From positions 28,702-92,701 of the forward strand of contig JANQQQ010000001.1 in NCBI GenBank assembly GCA_028284935.1: a DNA stretch of 64,000 nucleotides, read 5' to 3'. A program made the position numbers and the translations under genes. Of the stretch, positions 8,580 through 18,251 are shown one piece after another. The stretch's first letter is position 1. Each line of letters opens with the position of its first letter. This DNA is from Croceivirga sp. Its GTDB lineage: Bacteria; Bacteroidota; Bacteroidia; Flavobacteriales; Flavobacteriaceae. Below the pieces are notes generated by a model. The model ran no database searches. It was not told the origin of the DNA and saw only the letters and a list, made by a program, of their open reading frames with translations.

Positions 8580-9340
8580 ATAGAATCAATCAAAAACTTC
8601 AAGAGGACAAGAAACTCCTTTCCATATATTTTACGGCGGGCTACCCAAATCTCCATGATACCGTTCCAATCATCAAGGAATTGGAAAAGGCAGGGGTGGA
8701 CATGATTGAAATAGGACTTCCCTTCAGTGATCCTTTGGCCGATGGCCCTACCATCCAAGAAAGTTCGACGGCTGCCCTTACCAATGGAATGCGTACGGAA
8801 TTGCTCTTTGAACAATTGAAAGACGTCCGTAAAAGTGTAACCATTCCCTTAATTCTCATGGGATATTTTAATCCCATGTTGCAGTATGGGGTAGAAGCGT
8901 TTTGTGCTAAATGTGAAGAAATTGGCATCGATGGTATCATTATGCCCGACCTTCCTTTGGATGTCTATAAAGACGAATATGAATCCATTTATAAAAAGTA
9001 TGGTTTAATCAATGTCTTTTTAATTACACCCCAGACCAGCGAAGAACGCATTCGTGCCATTGACCAAGCTTCAGACGGGTTTATCTACATGGTAAGTTCT
9101 GCCAGTACCACAGGGGCCAAAAAAGGTTTTGGGGAGGAGCAAACGGAATACTTTAATAGGATTGCTTCCTTACATCTGGTAAATCCGCAAATAGTGGGTT
9201 TTGGCATTAGTAATTCGGAAACGTTTCAAGCGGCAACCGAGAAGTCCAAAGGGGCCATTATCGGTTCGGCTTTCATTAAACATTTGACGCAGAACGGCAC
9301 AAGTAAAATCGTCGAATTTATTCATGGAATCAAAAACTAG
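8576..9340 (+). CDS. trpA: Tryptophan synthase alpha chain
   Basis: A 254-residue TIM-barrel subunit that splits indole-3-glycerol phosphate to indole and passes it to TrpB. The catalytic Glu and Asp are in [20 protein letters not shown]. Other family segments are [23 protein letters not shown] and [12 protein letters not shown]. It is the last gene of the operon. No terminator follows: its TAG stop overlaps the stop of the convergent sensor kinase in the palindrome CTAG (9337-9340). Confidence 0.97.
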   Translation: MNRINQKLQEDKKLLSIYFTAGYPNLHDTVPIIKELEKAGVDMIEIGLPFSDPLADGPTIQESSTAALTNGMRTELLFEQLKDVRKSVTIPLILMGYFNPMLQYGVEAFCAKCEEIGIDGIIMPDLPLDVYKDEYESIYKKYGLINVFLITPQTSEERIRAIDQASDGFIYMVSSASTTGAKKGFGEEQTEYFNRIASLHLVNPQIVGFGISNSETFQAATEKSKGAIIGSAFIKHLTQNGTSKIVEFIHGIKN

Positions 9341-10650
9341 GCAACTCCCAAACCTTGGTTTAAGGGAATTGATTTAAAGATTTGAATTTCTGCAGTAACA
9401 CCATTGCCCTTTTTGGATAAATTCAGGATGGCATTGTTGTTTTTGAGCATACGTTTACAGATAAACAATCCTTTTCCCGATCCCTTTTCCTTTTTGGTTC
9501 CCAAAGAGCTGGTCACCATTTCCCCAGCATTGATTTGTAATAATTTTTTGTCATCAACGTCTTGGGCCACATTGTGCACCCTAAGACTGTAAAACTCATC
9601 TTCCTCTATATTGTCAATCAAAATACGTTGGTTTTGAGGTGAAAATTTTATGGCATTGGTCATTAAATTCCGAAGGACCGTCTGAAATACTTCCTTCGAA
9701 TAAAAGAGGTTAAATTCCTTATCCACACCATTGACAAGTTTCAATTTTTTTTCATCTAAATTTTGGTCATATTGTTCCCGGATGTTTTCAATTAATTCAT
9801 AAAGGTTAATATCCATATACGACTTTAGGGTCTCATCATTTTGCATGGACCAGTTCAATAGGTTATCCAACATTCCGTAGGTCTTATCTATGGACTGTTG
9901 CAACAGTTCCAAATAGTTTTTTCGGTCCTTGTTGGAATTCGCGTTTCTTATGATGGTGGTCAACATTGAAATATTATGAATAGGTGTTTTAAGGTCGTGG
10001 GCAATTATTTTCATGATATCCTTTCTAAAAGTGGTAAGCTCCATTAATTCTTCGTTTTGCGCCTGTACCAATTGATGCTGCTTTTGCAACTCATTTTGCA
10101 AACGTATCACCCTGCTGAATACAAAAAAGCTAATGGCTCCAACAGAGGAAATTAAAATAAAGGCCAATATGTATTTGCCAATGGATAACTCTGGGTACAA
10201 AATAATGCATGCTGAAATAAAAGCGGTATTGTAGCCAATGACCATAAATTGGTGCCATAGCTTTTCAAAAACAGCCAATAACAGTGCCATAACGAACACA
10301 ATCATCTCAACCCTAGAAAAGTACCCTTCAAAATTCAAGTTGGGGTCCTGCAATCGAAATGGCAAGTAGATCGTCGAGGAAACGATATTGATGTATACCA
10401 TGATGATGAAAAGAACACTCGTGGACATTAGTCTTAATTTCCAACAAACAGAGGAAAGCAGAATGATCGAGAAAACCGCTAAATGCTTGATAGCATACTT
10501 ATTAAATCCCCCAATCCCATATTCCGTAAAAAAATTGGTGGCGAGTCCGGTTAAAACCAATACGATGAGGATATGAAAAATGATACTTGACCGGTCAATA
10601 GTGACAAGCACTTGTTTATCTTTAACAGCTGAAAAGAGATTTGAATTCAA
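9337..10650 (-). CDS. Membrane sensor histidine kinase
   Basis: About 437 residues. The N-terminal half has roughly six hydrophobic helices (for example IIFHILIVLVLTGLA, AIKHLAVFSIILL, MIVFVMALLLAVF) and no large extracytoplasmic domain, then a short coiled coil. The HisKA box is IIAHDLKTPIHNISM with the phospho-His, and the HATPase part has LRNLMTNAIKFSP and GSGKGLFICKRML. No cognate receiver is adjacent. The start is uncertain: no ATG precedes the first helix, and a GTG at 10725 would overlap the divergent peptidase gene head to head, so the TTG at 10650 is preferred. The ligand is unknown. Confidence 0.85.
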   Translation of the reverse strand: MNSNLFSAVKDKQVLVTIDRSSIIFHILIVLVLTGLATNFFTEYGIGGFNKYAIKHLAVFSIILLSSVCWKLRLMSTSVLFIIMVYINIVSSTIYLPFRLQDPNLNFEGYFSRVEMIVFVMALLLAVFEKLWHQFMVIGYNTAFISACIILYPELSIGKYILAFILISSVGAISFFVFSRVIRLQNELQKQHQLVQAQNEELMELTTFRKDIMKIIAHDLKTPIHNISMLTTIIRNANSNKDRKNYLELLQQSIDKTYGMLDNLLNWSMQNDETLKSYMDINLYELIENIREQYDQNLDEKKLKLVNGVDKEFNLFYSKEVFQTVLRNLMTNAIKFSPQNQRILIDNIEEDEFYSLRVHNVAQDVDDKKLLQINAGEMVTSSLGTKKEKGSGKGLFICKRMLKNNNAILNLSKKGNGVTAEIQIFKSIPLNQGLGVA

Positions 10651-10716
10651 AACGGTAACCTTTAGCAATCTGAACGAAACATGATGTATTTTCTTACATT
10701 TTCTAATTTTTTTTAG

Positions 10717-12219
10717 ATGAAACACACCTTTTTCGTCCTACTTTTCCTGACCCTTAAAATCACTATTGGACAAGACTTGGATAGCGTTGCCTTGAAGTCA
10801 CAGGTTGCGGAATCCATAAAAAGCCTTAGGGATTTTGTTGCGTTGCCCAGTGATGCATTAAATGCCGATGATATTGAAGACAACATTATCTGGCTTAGAA
10901 AACAGTTTGAAAAAAGGGGATTCAATACCGCTGAATTGGAAACCGATAATCTTCCGCTATTTTTTGCTGCCCTGCCCGTAGATGATGAGAAGCCCACGGT
11001 ACTGTTCTATATGCATTTCGATGGGCAACCGGTTGACCCGAGTAAATGGGACCAGCCTAATCCTTACCAGGTAGTTCTTAAGAAACCTGTTGCAAATGGC
11101 TTTGAAAGGGTTTCTTTTGATGCATTGGGGGATGATATCAATTACGATTGGCGCCTTTTTGGTCGTACCACCTCTGATGATAAGGGTCCCATTGTGATGC
11201 TATTGCACGCTTTGGACCTGCTCAAGGAAGATGGGAGTGAAATCCCCTGGAACATTAAAGTGATATTGGATAGCGAAGAGGAAAAGGGCAGCAAGCCTTT
11301 GCCAAAAGCGGTCAAGGAATATCGCGATCTTTTGGAGGCGGACTTTTTGGTCATCAATGATGGCCCCATGCATCCCTCAGGAAAACCAACCCTTATCTAC
11401 GGTTGTCGTGGTATTACCACTCTGACCTTGACCACACATGGCCCATTCAAACCCCAACACAGTGGGCATTTCGGCAATTATGCCCCCAATCCAGGATTTC
11501 AATTGGCACAATTGCTGGCAACCATGAAAGATAAGGATGGAAGGGTCACCATTCCCGGTTACTATGACGGCATAATCATAAACGAGGAGGTAAAGACCAT
11601 CCTAAAAAGTGTCCCGGATGATGATAAAAAGATATCGGAACGCCTTCAATTTAAAACAGCGGAAAAAGTAGGGGGCTTTTATCAGGAAGCATTGCAGTAC
11701 CCAAGTCTCAATATTCGGGGGTTGGGTTCTGGCTGGATCCGTGATGAGGCAAGGACCATTGTTCCAGAAAGTGCCACTGCAGAATTGGATTTGCGCTTGG
11801 TCCCCGAGACCGATGGGAACCGTTTAAAAGACTTGGTCAAAAGCCATATTAAGAAGCAAGGCTATCACATCATCGATCATAAACCCAGCAAAGAGGAACG
11901 CATCGCATATGATAAGATTATCACCGTAAAAGAGGGCAGTGTTACCGACGCTTTTAGAACGGATTTGGACAATCCCTTCGGTCAGTTTTTATTGAAGACC
12001 CTAGAGAAAACCTTTGGTGAAGATGTGGTGCAAATTCGGATTATGGGGGGTACTGTCCCCATAGCCCCTTTTATTAACGAACTTCAGATTCCCGCTTTTG
12101 TGGTTCCCCTAGTGAACGCAGATAACAATCAACACAGCCCCAATGAAAACCTAAGGATTGGCCAACTGGCCTATGGGATAAAGGCATTTTATAGCGTATT
12201 GCTAACTAAAAAGGAGTAA
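10717..12219 (+). CDS. Exported M20 family metallopeptidase
   Basis: A 500-residue protein with a signal peptide (MKHTFFVLLFLTLKITIGQ) and an M20 dizinc peptidase fold. Metal ligands are visible in YMHFDGQPVD (His and Asp), TTSDDKGPI (bridging Asp), LDSEEEKGS (catalytic Glu and ligand Glu), LVINDGPMHPSG (Asp) and NNQHSPNENL (final His). The lid domain lies between about residues 235 and 380. It probably cleaves dipeptides or other short peptides in the periplasm. It is divergent from the sensor kinase, with little intergenic DNA between them. Confidence 0.9.
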   Translation: MKHTFFVLLFLTLKITIGQDLDSVALKSQVAESIKSLRDFVALPSDALNADDIEDNIIWLRKQFEKRGFNTAELETDNLPLFFAALPVDDEKPTVLFYMHFDGQPVDPSKWDQPNPYQVVLKKPVANGFERVSFDALGDDINYDWRLFGRTTSDDKGPIVMLLHALDLLKEDGSEIPWNIKVILDSEEEKGSKPLPKAVKEYRDLLEADFLVINDGPMHPSGKPTLIYGCRGITTLTLTTHGPFKPQHSGHFGNYAPNPGFQLAQLLATMKDKDGRVTIPGYYDGIIINEEVKTILKSVPDDDKKISERLQFKTAEKVGGFYQEALQYPSLNIRGLGSGWIRDEARTIVPESATAELDLRLVPETDGNRLKDLVKSHIKKQGYHIIDHKPSKEERIAYDKIITVKEGSVTDAFRTDLDNPFGQFLLKTLEKTFGEDVVQIRIMGGTVPIAPFINELQIPAFVVPLVNADNNQHSPNENLRIGQLAYGIKAFYSVLLTKKE

Positions 12220-12420
12220 GGTACCTATTTAAAAGCACTTCCTTTCGTGTATCAAGTGGCAGGAAGCAACAACGCCAATACTACAATTACTTTTATCAAA
12301 TTTTACCAAAAGTCAACTTTTTAAAGCTTTTACAACAGGTTTGGAAACATTGGCAACTTCCCCATACGTTTTTGGACTTCAGAAACGTTGGTAACGAAAT
12401 TAATCCCCTATTTCTAAGCC

Positions 12421-14070
12421 ATGAATTTCAAAAAAGTTGCCTCACTATATTTTTTTATTTTAATGCTAGGCATTGGTTGTTCCGAGGACAATACTGTAGA
12501 TAGTCTTATTGACGAACAAATGCCCGAAGAGCAAAATACCGAAGAACCTGTTGATTCGTGTGAAGGCATCACCTGTCAGAATGGTGGAAATTGTGTCGAT
12601 GGGACTTGCGAATGTCCTGAAGGTTTTGAAGGGGAGTTTTGTGAGACCCCTCTTGACCCCTGCCAAGAAATTAACTGTGAAAATGGGGGAACCTGTATTG
12701 ATGGAACTTGTTCCTGCCCTGATGGTTTTGAAGGGGAATTCTGTGAAACATTTAATGATCCCTGCACTGACGTGCGCTGTGAAAATGGGGGAACCTGTAT
12801 TGATGGAACCTGCGCTTGTCCAGATGGGTTTGAAGGAGAGTTTTGCGAACAGATTTCGGGCCTTAGTTTCCAAACTGAATTCGGTTCAGAAGAAACCCTT
12901 AATGTGGTAACTAACGGGATTTTTGCCATTTGGTGGAGTCCAGATTTTGACCATGCAGGGGATACACCTCAGATGTTTGAATACCTAAATAAAGTAAGAC
13001 AAGACTGCTTAGCTATTTATGGTATGGAAGACCCACCAAATCCCCAAAATGGTTTTTATTATAATGTTTACATACATCACGGTTTGGATGAAACTGTATT
13101 GCCCACCTATTGGGGCAACGGTCAGGGTACGGACACCTACGGTATGCCATATCTAACGCTACCGCATACCGCCAATGTAGATTATGCCAATCTTTCCCAT
13201 GAAGGTTTCCATATCTTTCAGTACAATGCCAACTCTCCCGGTTTTGATTATTCAGGGGACTCCCAATGGTATGTGGAATCCTCAGCGCAATGGTATATGT
13301 CCCAAAATGTACCCAACGAAATCAATACCTTTATTGAAGCGGGTACCATTTATTCAAATCCACATGTTGCCCTATGGCATAGTTTCAGTAATGAAGCTCC
13401 CGGCGACCCAAGGGATTGGTTTTTTCAGGTTAGACAGTATGGCATGCATTTGTTGCTTCATTATTTGACCGAAGAAAGGGCCGTAGATCCTCAATTAATA
13501 ACCAGTGGATATTACGCCAATACTTCCCTTCTACCACAAGAATACTTGTACGTGGGTATGGGAGGAGATACCTTTAGAACCTATTTTGCCGATTGGGCCG
13601 CACGAAATACCGGAGGCTTTGACTACTTTTCTCAAGAACAGTTGGATAGGGCCTGGTACGAAATGGAGGCTGTTGGTGACCCAGATAACAGTAATCCTTA
13701 TGTATTGGAACTTTCCGATGATGAGGCAAGCGGAACATTTAGTCCTTCTGAGTCACTAAGACCTAGGGGCTGGGCCTATAATGTGATTAAAATCAATAAT
13801 TCTTCCAATACCACTTACACCTTTGCCCTCATTGGAGAAGCAACAGGTTCTGAAGGAGCGAACGCACATTTTGAAGCTAGGGTGGTTGTTAAAAATTCCA
13901 ACGGTTCAGTGAATTATATTGATTTCTCAATGAACAACGCTTTGAATGGAACGGCTTCTGTAGATGTATCTGCAAGTGATACCGAAGTGTATTTGGATAT
14001 CGTTTCCGTACCACAACATTTTACGGGTAATCAAACATACAACTACGAGGTAGAAATCAGTCGTCAATAG
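12421..14070 (+). CDS. Lipoprotein with three EGF-like repeats and an HExxH domain
   Basis: A 549-residue predicted lipoprotein (GIGC lipobox near residue 20). Three nearly identical EGF-like repeats occupy about residues 45-145, each with the CxNGGxC, DGTCxCPxGFEGEFCE pattern. The remainder contains LSHEGFH (HExxH at residues 260-264) and a downstream Glu at 286 in WYVESSAQWY, which together look like a gluzincin-type zinc site. The C-terminus is probably a beta-sandwich. The family is not certain; a DUF6055-like or basic secretory-type peptidase is possible. A weak promoter candidate (TTTG at 12340, TACGTTTT at 12365) lies upstream. The EGF repeats suggest a surface-exposed adhesion or substrate-docking stalk, which is inference. 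Confidence 0.85.
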   Translation: MNFKKVASLYFFILMLGIGCSEDNTVDSLIDEQMPEEQNTEEPVDSCEGITCQNGGNCVDGTCECPEGFEGEFCETPLDPCQEINCENGGTCIDGTCSCPDGFEGEFCETFNDPCTDVRCENGGTCIDGTCACPDGFEGEFCEQISGLSFQTEFGSEETLNVVTNGIFAIWWSPDFDHAGDTPQMFEYLNKVRQDCLAIYGMEDPPNPQNGFYYNVYIHHGLDETVLPTYWGNGQGTDTYGMPYLTLPHTANVDYANLSHEGFHIFQYNANSPGFDYSGDSQWYVESSAQWYMSQNVPNEINTFIEAGTIYSNPHVALWHSFSNEAPGDPRDWFFQVRQYGMHLLLHYLTEERAVDPQLITSGYYANTSLLPQEYLYVGMGGDTFRTYFADWAARNTGGFDYFSQEQLDRAWYEMEAVGDPDNSNPYVLELSDDEASGTFSPSESLRPRGWAYNVIKINNSSNTTYTFALIGEATGSEGANAHFEARVVVKNSNGSVNYIDFSMNNALNGTASVDVSASDTEVYLDIVSVPQHFTGNQTYNYEVEISRQ

Positions 14071-14273
14071 TAAGACTTTGGCTGCGAGAGGTGCTTATGC
14101 CTAATTCTTAGCTTGTGGTCTTATTGCTGTGACGCGAAAGCACCACGGCGTTCTTATTCAGTTTTGAAGGTCTCTTAATCTAAGTATTTAGGCGATAAGT
14201 ATTGTACTAAGGACAAACTTTTTGTTTTACTAAAAAAGGTCACTAAACGTAGTTTTTGACTAAATTTCTGTTA

Positions 14274-15539
14274 GTGAAAAATTCATTCTTCTTATACTTA
14301 TTATTCCTGGTACTATCGCTTAGTGCAATGGCTCAACAAGACCTCAGCGAACCTATCAAAAAGCAAATTAGAGTAATAGATGATAAAACTAATCTTAACG
14401 AGAGGTATGGGTTTCTGAAAGATGTCATTAAAAATCATAGAATAATGGCCCTTGGTGAGCAAACGCACACCCCAGATGAATCATTTAAGATTAGGGTAGA
14501 ATTGATTCAGTACTTACTGGAAAATGAAGGTTTTGAAGTCATAATTTTTGAAGCCGGTATGTTTGATCTCCACCTCGCCAATAAAAAGGTGAAGAAGAGC
14601 AGGAATATAAGTCATTTACAAAGTTCACTTTATTGGTTTTGGGGGAATACCGTTCAGCACAAAAAGCTTTTTAGGTATTTAAGAACGAAACTTAAAAATG
14701 GTCAAAATATTGATTTTGCTGGCTTCGACGTTAAACCCCCTTCCAATCAAAACGCTTTAAAAAACACCTACGTAAAAGCATTAAGGGAACAACTGTTAAA
14801 TGGCATTGATCATAACGATTCCAAATTTCAGGAGTACATGACAACGGTTACGGCCATTGAAGAAAATAGAAAAAAAGGAGGTGTTCATCTATTGGTATTC
14901 GAGATGACCGAAAAGCAGAAAAAACGTTTTTTGTACCTGAGTCAACACTTTCAAAAAGTATTGCTTGAATCAGGAAACCACTACTGGAGTCAAATCATAC
15001 GAACTGTCGATGAGGGTGTAGTACTTTATGCCGATTATTCCATTCAAAAAGCCGCGTTGGACCCTAACCTCCTTTTGGGAATGAACAACCAAAGGGATCG
15101 TCTTATGGCAGAAAATCTCAAGTATTTATTGAATGAGGTATATGGTGATAAAAAGGTAATACTCATTGGGGCCAACTATCATTTTGCAAAGGATGTAAGC
15201 AAAATAAGTCCCTCAAATGCATTTAGCTATGACGTATCAAAGGCCATCACCACTGGTCAAATTCTAAAATCCGAATTGAAGGAAAAAATTTTTACGATTG
15301 GTTTCATGGCGCCAGAGAATATTATTTGCTGGGAAAAAAGAGACCTCTCACGAACATCTTTAGGTTGTATGCAAAAGGACTTAGGCTACAAAATTGCATA
15401 TCATCCCTTATATAAATGGAACTTGGAACAACCCAATGTAGGCAGTCAAAGGGTCATTAAACTATTTTCTCCGAAAAGTCCTTCCAAACACCCCAATTGG
15501 AATGAGGTTATGGACGCGGTGATACTGATGGAAAAGTAA
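14274..15539 (+). CDS. Erythromycin esterase family protein, exported
   Basis: About 421 residues with a clear signal peptide (MKNSFFLYLLFLVLSLSAMAQ). The erythromycin esterase fold is shown by IMALGEQTHTPDESF (family G-E-x-T-H), VIIFEAGMFD, and IGANYHFAK near residue 300. No ATG precedes the signal; GTG at 14274 gives the most natural N-terminus, and TTG at 14256 is the alternative. Family members hydrolyse macrolide lactones, but many environmental homologues have no known substrate, so resistance should not be assumed. It stands alone, 200 bases after the EGF lipoprotein and convergent with ppc. Confidence 0.8.
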   Translation: MKNSFFLYLLFLVLSLSAMAQQDLSEPIKKQIRVIDDKTNLNERYGFLKDVIKNHRIMALGEQTHTPDESFKIRVELIQYLLENEGFEVIIFEAGMFDLHLANKKVKKSRNISHLQSSLYWFWGNTVQHKKLFRYLRTKLKNGQNIDFAGFDVKPPSNQNALKNTYVKALREQLLNGIDHNDSKFQEYMTTVTAIEENRKKGGVHLLVFEMTEKQKKRFLYLSQHFQKVLLESGNHYWSQIIRTVDEGVVLYADYSIQKAALDPNLLLGMNNQRDRLMAENLKYLLNEVYGDKKVILIGANYHFAKDVSKISPSNAFSYDVSKAITTGQILKSELKEKIFTIGFMAPENIICWEKRDLSRTSLGCMQKDLGYKIAYHPLYKWNLEQPNVGSQRVIKLFSPKSPSKHPNWNEVMDAVILMEK

Positions 15540-15571
15540 AGTTCAAATTTAAAAATTGGGCCCATAAAACA

Positions 15572-18133
15572 CTAAGCCGAATTCCTACTCGCATTAATAT
15601 TACCATATAACGAACGTGTTACAATTTTCTCGTATAGCGCTTTCAACTCCGTATTTTGGGCAATATGATACAATGCATTTTGTTGAATCACCAATAAAGG
15701 CAGTACTATTTTTTCTCGAATTTTGACCGATTCCCTGGACACAGCCTCATTTTCCATTAAAACTTTACTTCCCGAAATCTGTAGCAGCATGGTCTTGGAC
15801 AACTGATATTCGTCGTGAAGTATATTCCAAAATTCCCCGAACTCCCCATCTTCCCTAAGATAACTGGTCAAGTTAAAATTGGTCTTGGACAATGCCATCA
15901 TACTATTATGCATCAATGCCCTGAAAAACGGAATATCCCTGTAAAGTCCTTTGACCTCATTAATGCGTCCATGGTCTTTCAGGGTCTGAATGGCCGTTCC
16001 CAAACCAAAATACCCTGGGACATTCTGTTTCAACTGGCTCCATGATCCCACAAACGAAATGGCTCTTAAATCGGATAAGGTCAATTGTTTTTTGTTGCCT
16101 CGTTTACCCGGACGACTACCAATATTGGCCTTGCCATAATACTTCAATGTACTTCGATGCTCCAAATAAGGGATAAACTTATCATGTTCCTTAAGTGCCT
16201 CATATTTTTCAAAACTCAATTCCGAAAGCTCTTCGATCAATTTCCGCTGGGCTGCTGAGATTACATGCTCTTTACCAAACAAATTGTTGGTCAAACCTGC
16301 CGTTAACATCTGCTCGGCATTATGAATGAACTGTTCTTTGGTACCGTAGGTACTTGTAATCGTCTGCCCCTGAATCGTTAACTGAATTTCGTGGTTGGCC
16401 ACATCTTTGGTCTGAGCTGCATAAAAGCGGTGTGTTTTCCCTCCTCCTCTGGCCGGTGGTCCACCGCGACCATCAAAAAACAGTGCCTTGATTCCGTTTT
16501 TCCTACAAACCTTACTTAAAGTTTCTTTGGTTTTGAGAATGCTCCAATTGGCCTTGAGATAGCCACCATCCTTAGTGCCATCTGAAAATCCAAGCATCAT
16601 GGTATGGGTATCTTTTCTCCTGCCCAGATGTTCCCTGTAGACAGGCGTATCAAATAACGTCTGCATAACACTCTCCGAAGCTTCCATACCCTTCATGGTC
16701 TCAAAAAGAGGAATGATATCAAAAGTAATTTCATCCGTTCTCCATCCGCACCAACGGAAAAGTCCAAAGACGAAGAGCACCGCAAAAATGTCCTCCGAAT
16801 TACTAATGATGTAACGGTTGCATCCGTCTTCTCCATTTCTTCGTTGAATTTCCTTGAGATTGGAAATATTAATAAGGGTTTCCCGGGCCACTTCATCTTC
16901 AATGGCATGCATTTTAAATGTCACATGTTCTTCCAAAAGCAGTTTTGCCAATGCCTGATCGGATAGCTCATCCAAAGAAGAAACAATATGACCGCTCTGT
17001 TTTAAAATGGATTCTACTGCGGCGTAATGTTTGCTATGATCCTGACGAATATCAAGTACTGCGAAATGTGTTTTGAAAATATGGACTTTATCCAAAAGCC
17101 TATTTAAACCATCAAGATGAAGTGAATGATAGTCTTCAATTAGAATGCGCTTAATTTCTTCCAATTTCTCAACAATTTCCGGGTACGAAATCAAGTAATT
17201 CTCTTGAAACATGGCCCGATACAGGCTTCCATTAAGGGCGTTTAGGGGCTTTTGCACTCCCTTGAACGTTAGTTTTCCACGTAAGACCTTGAGCTCGTTA
17301 TAGTAACACTTCATTAACGTGATTCTAAGCTCGTCTGCTACCTGTTGCGTAATCTTGGCCGTCACAAAAGGATTACCATCACGGTCGCCTCCGGGCCAAA
17401 ATCCCAATTTTATGATATCGTAATTATCAAAGGTCGCCACATGGATATTGCTTTTGATGTAATCAAAAAGTTCTCCAATGGCATTGTAATACGTATTTCT
17501 TAATAGGTGGATAATATTCTTGGCCTCATCAAGTGGGGTGGGTTTATCGGTATTGATCAAAGACGTTAAACCCAATTGTTGCATGGTCAAGTCAAGGTCA
17601 TCGATTCTGTTTTCATCGATTTGATTTCTCAACTCCTTAATAATATCCAGAATCGCTGGAGAATAGAATTGTGTGGGGTGCGCGGTCAGTACAATTCTTG
17701 CACTGAACGACGACAGCTTTTTGGCAATCTTGTCCCAATTCTTATGTTGATCTACCAACTCAAAATAGTCATTTATGGACAGGGAATCCGTGTATTCCTG
17801 TAGTTTGGGAAACGCGGCGTCTTCAACACTGTCAAACAATACTACTTGACGCTCCACATACTGAATGATTCGGAACATAAAATCAATTCGTTCCTTTTCA
17901 TCTTTTAAGTCCGTGAAATTGGCAAAAAAATCTTCCATGATTTCCTGCGGTTTCTCACCGTTGGCCAGGCCTTTTTCACATTGATCGAATAGCAAAGGAA
18001 CCAACATGCTGACATTTTCCATATCGGCATAAGGCAAACTCAAAAAGAGACTGTTGTAGATATTGAATCGATTGGTAACCGATTTTTTGAATTCCTTTAG
18101 TCTTTTGTCTTGTTGGATTTTATCCGTGACCAT
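15572..18133 (-). CDS. ppc: Phosphoenolpyruvate carboxylase
   Basis: An 853-residue enzyme that carboxylates PEP to oxaloacetate to refill the TCA cycle. Signature segments are VLTAHPTQFYSP with the catalytic His, FWPGGDRDGNPFVT, LGFSDGTKDGGYL, FFDGRGGPPARGGG (the glycine loop) and SWSQLKQNVPGYFGLG. The C-terminus ends in SRNSA instead of the usual RNTG; the Arg-Asn pair that contributes to the active site is kept. The length is typical of bacterial PEPC. It is transcribed alone from a good promoter about 85 bases upstream. Confidence 0.96.
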   Translation of the reverse strand: MVTDKIQQDKRLKEFKKSVTNRFNIYNSLFLSLPYADMENVSMLVPLLFDQCEKGLANGEKPQEIMEDFFANFTDLKDEKERIDFMFRIIQYVERQVVLFDSVEDAAFPKLQEYTDSLSINDYFELVDQHKNWDKIAKKLSSFSARIVLTAHPTQFYSPAILDIIKELRNQIDENRIDDLDLTMQQLGLTSLINTDKPTPLDEAKNIIHLLRNTYYNAIGELFDYIKSNIHVATFDNYDIIKLGFWPGGDRDGNPFVTAKITQQVADELRITLMKCYYNELKVLRGKLTFKGVQKPLNALNGSLYRAMFQENYLISYPEIVEKLEEIKRILIEDYHSLHLDGLNRLLDKVHIFKTHFAVLDIRQDHSKHYAAVESILKQSGHIVSSLDELSDQALAKLLLEEHVTFKMHAIEDEVARETLINISNLKEIQRRNGEDGCNRYIISNSEDIFAVLFVFGLFRWCGWRTDEITFDIIPLFETMKGMEASESVMQTLFDTPVYREHLGRRKDTHTMMLGFSDGTKDGGYLKANWSILKTKETLSKVCRKNGIKALFFDGRGGPPARGGGKTHRFYAAQTKDVANHEIQLTIQGQTITSTYGTKEQFIHNAEQMLTAGLTNNLFGKEHVISAAQRKLIEELSELSFEKYEALKEHDKFIPYLEHRSTLKYYGKANIGSRPGKRGNKKQLTLSDLRAISFVGSWSQLKQNVPGYFGLGTAIQTLKDHGRINEVKGLYRDIPFFRALMHNSMMALSKTNFNLTSYLREDGEFGEFWNILHDEYQLSKTMLLQISGSKVLMENEAVSRESVKIREKIVLPLLVIQQNALYHIAQNTELKALYEKIVTRSLYGNINASRNSA

Positions 18134-18219
18134 TCCTCTAATTTTACTTCAAAGTTCGTGATAAAGCCTTGATTCCTAAGGTTAATTTAACCAAATCACA
18201 AATTACCTTTATGACCCTA

Positions 18220-18251
18220 CAAACCTAACAAAGCAATAGGGCTTAATCAAA
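18220..18251 (-). promoter_or_regulatory. ppc promoter
   Basis: On the minus strand TTTG (18251-18248), 20 bases, then TAGGTTTG (18227-18220) match the Bacteroidota consensus. The -33 element overlaps the stop codon of the upstream UDG-like gene. The expected start near 18214 gives an untranslated leader of about 80 bases before ppc. Confidence 0.65.

Noticed and set aside
10651..10725. Sensor kinase start at the GTG at 10725
   Set aside because: It would overlap the divergent peptidase start, and the extra residues are basic and unlike a kinase N-terminus. A later TTG start is preferred.
12466..12873. Long antisense open frame across the EGF repeats
   Set aside because: It mirrors the repeated Cys/Gly codons of the EGF-like region on the other strand, has no start signals or family features, and vanishes outside the repeat.
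14071..14273. Gene or small RNA between the EGF lipoprotein and the esterase gene
   Set aside because: A 7-base inverted repeat (GGTGCTT/AAGCACC, 14090-14144) exists but the loop is 41 bases, there is no T tract and no coding potential.
14274..15539. Macrolide resistance gene
   Set aside because: The family match is clear, but many exported homologues occur in bacteria with no resistance and no mobile element is nearby, so no resistance claim is made.
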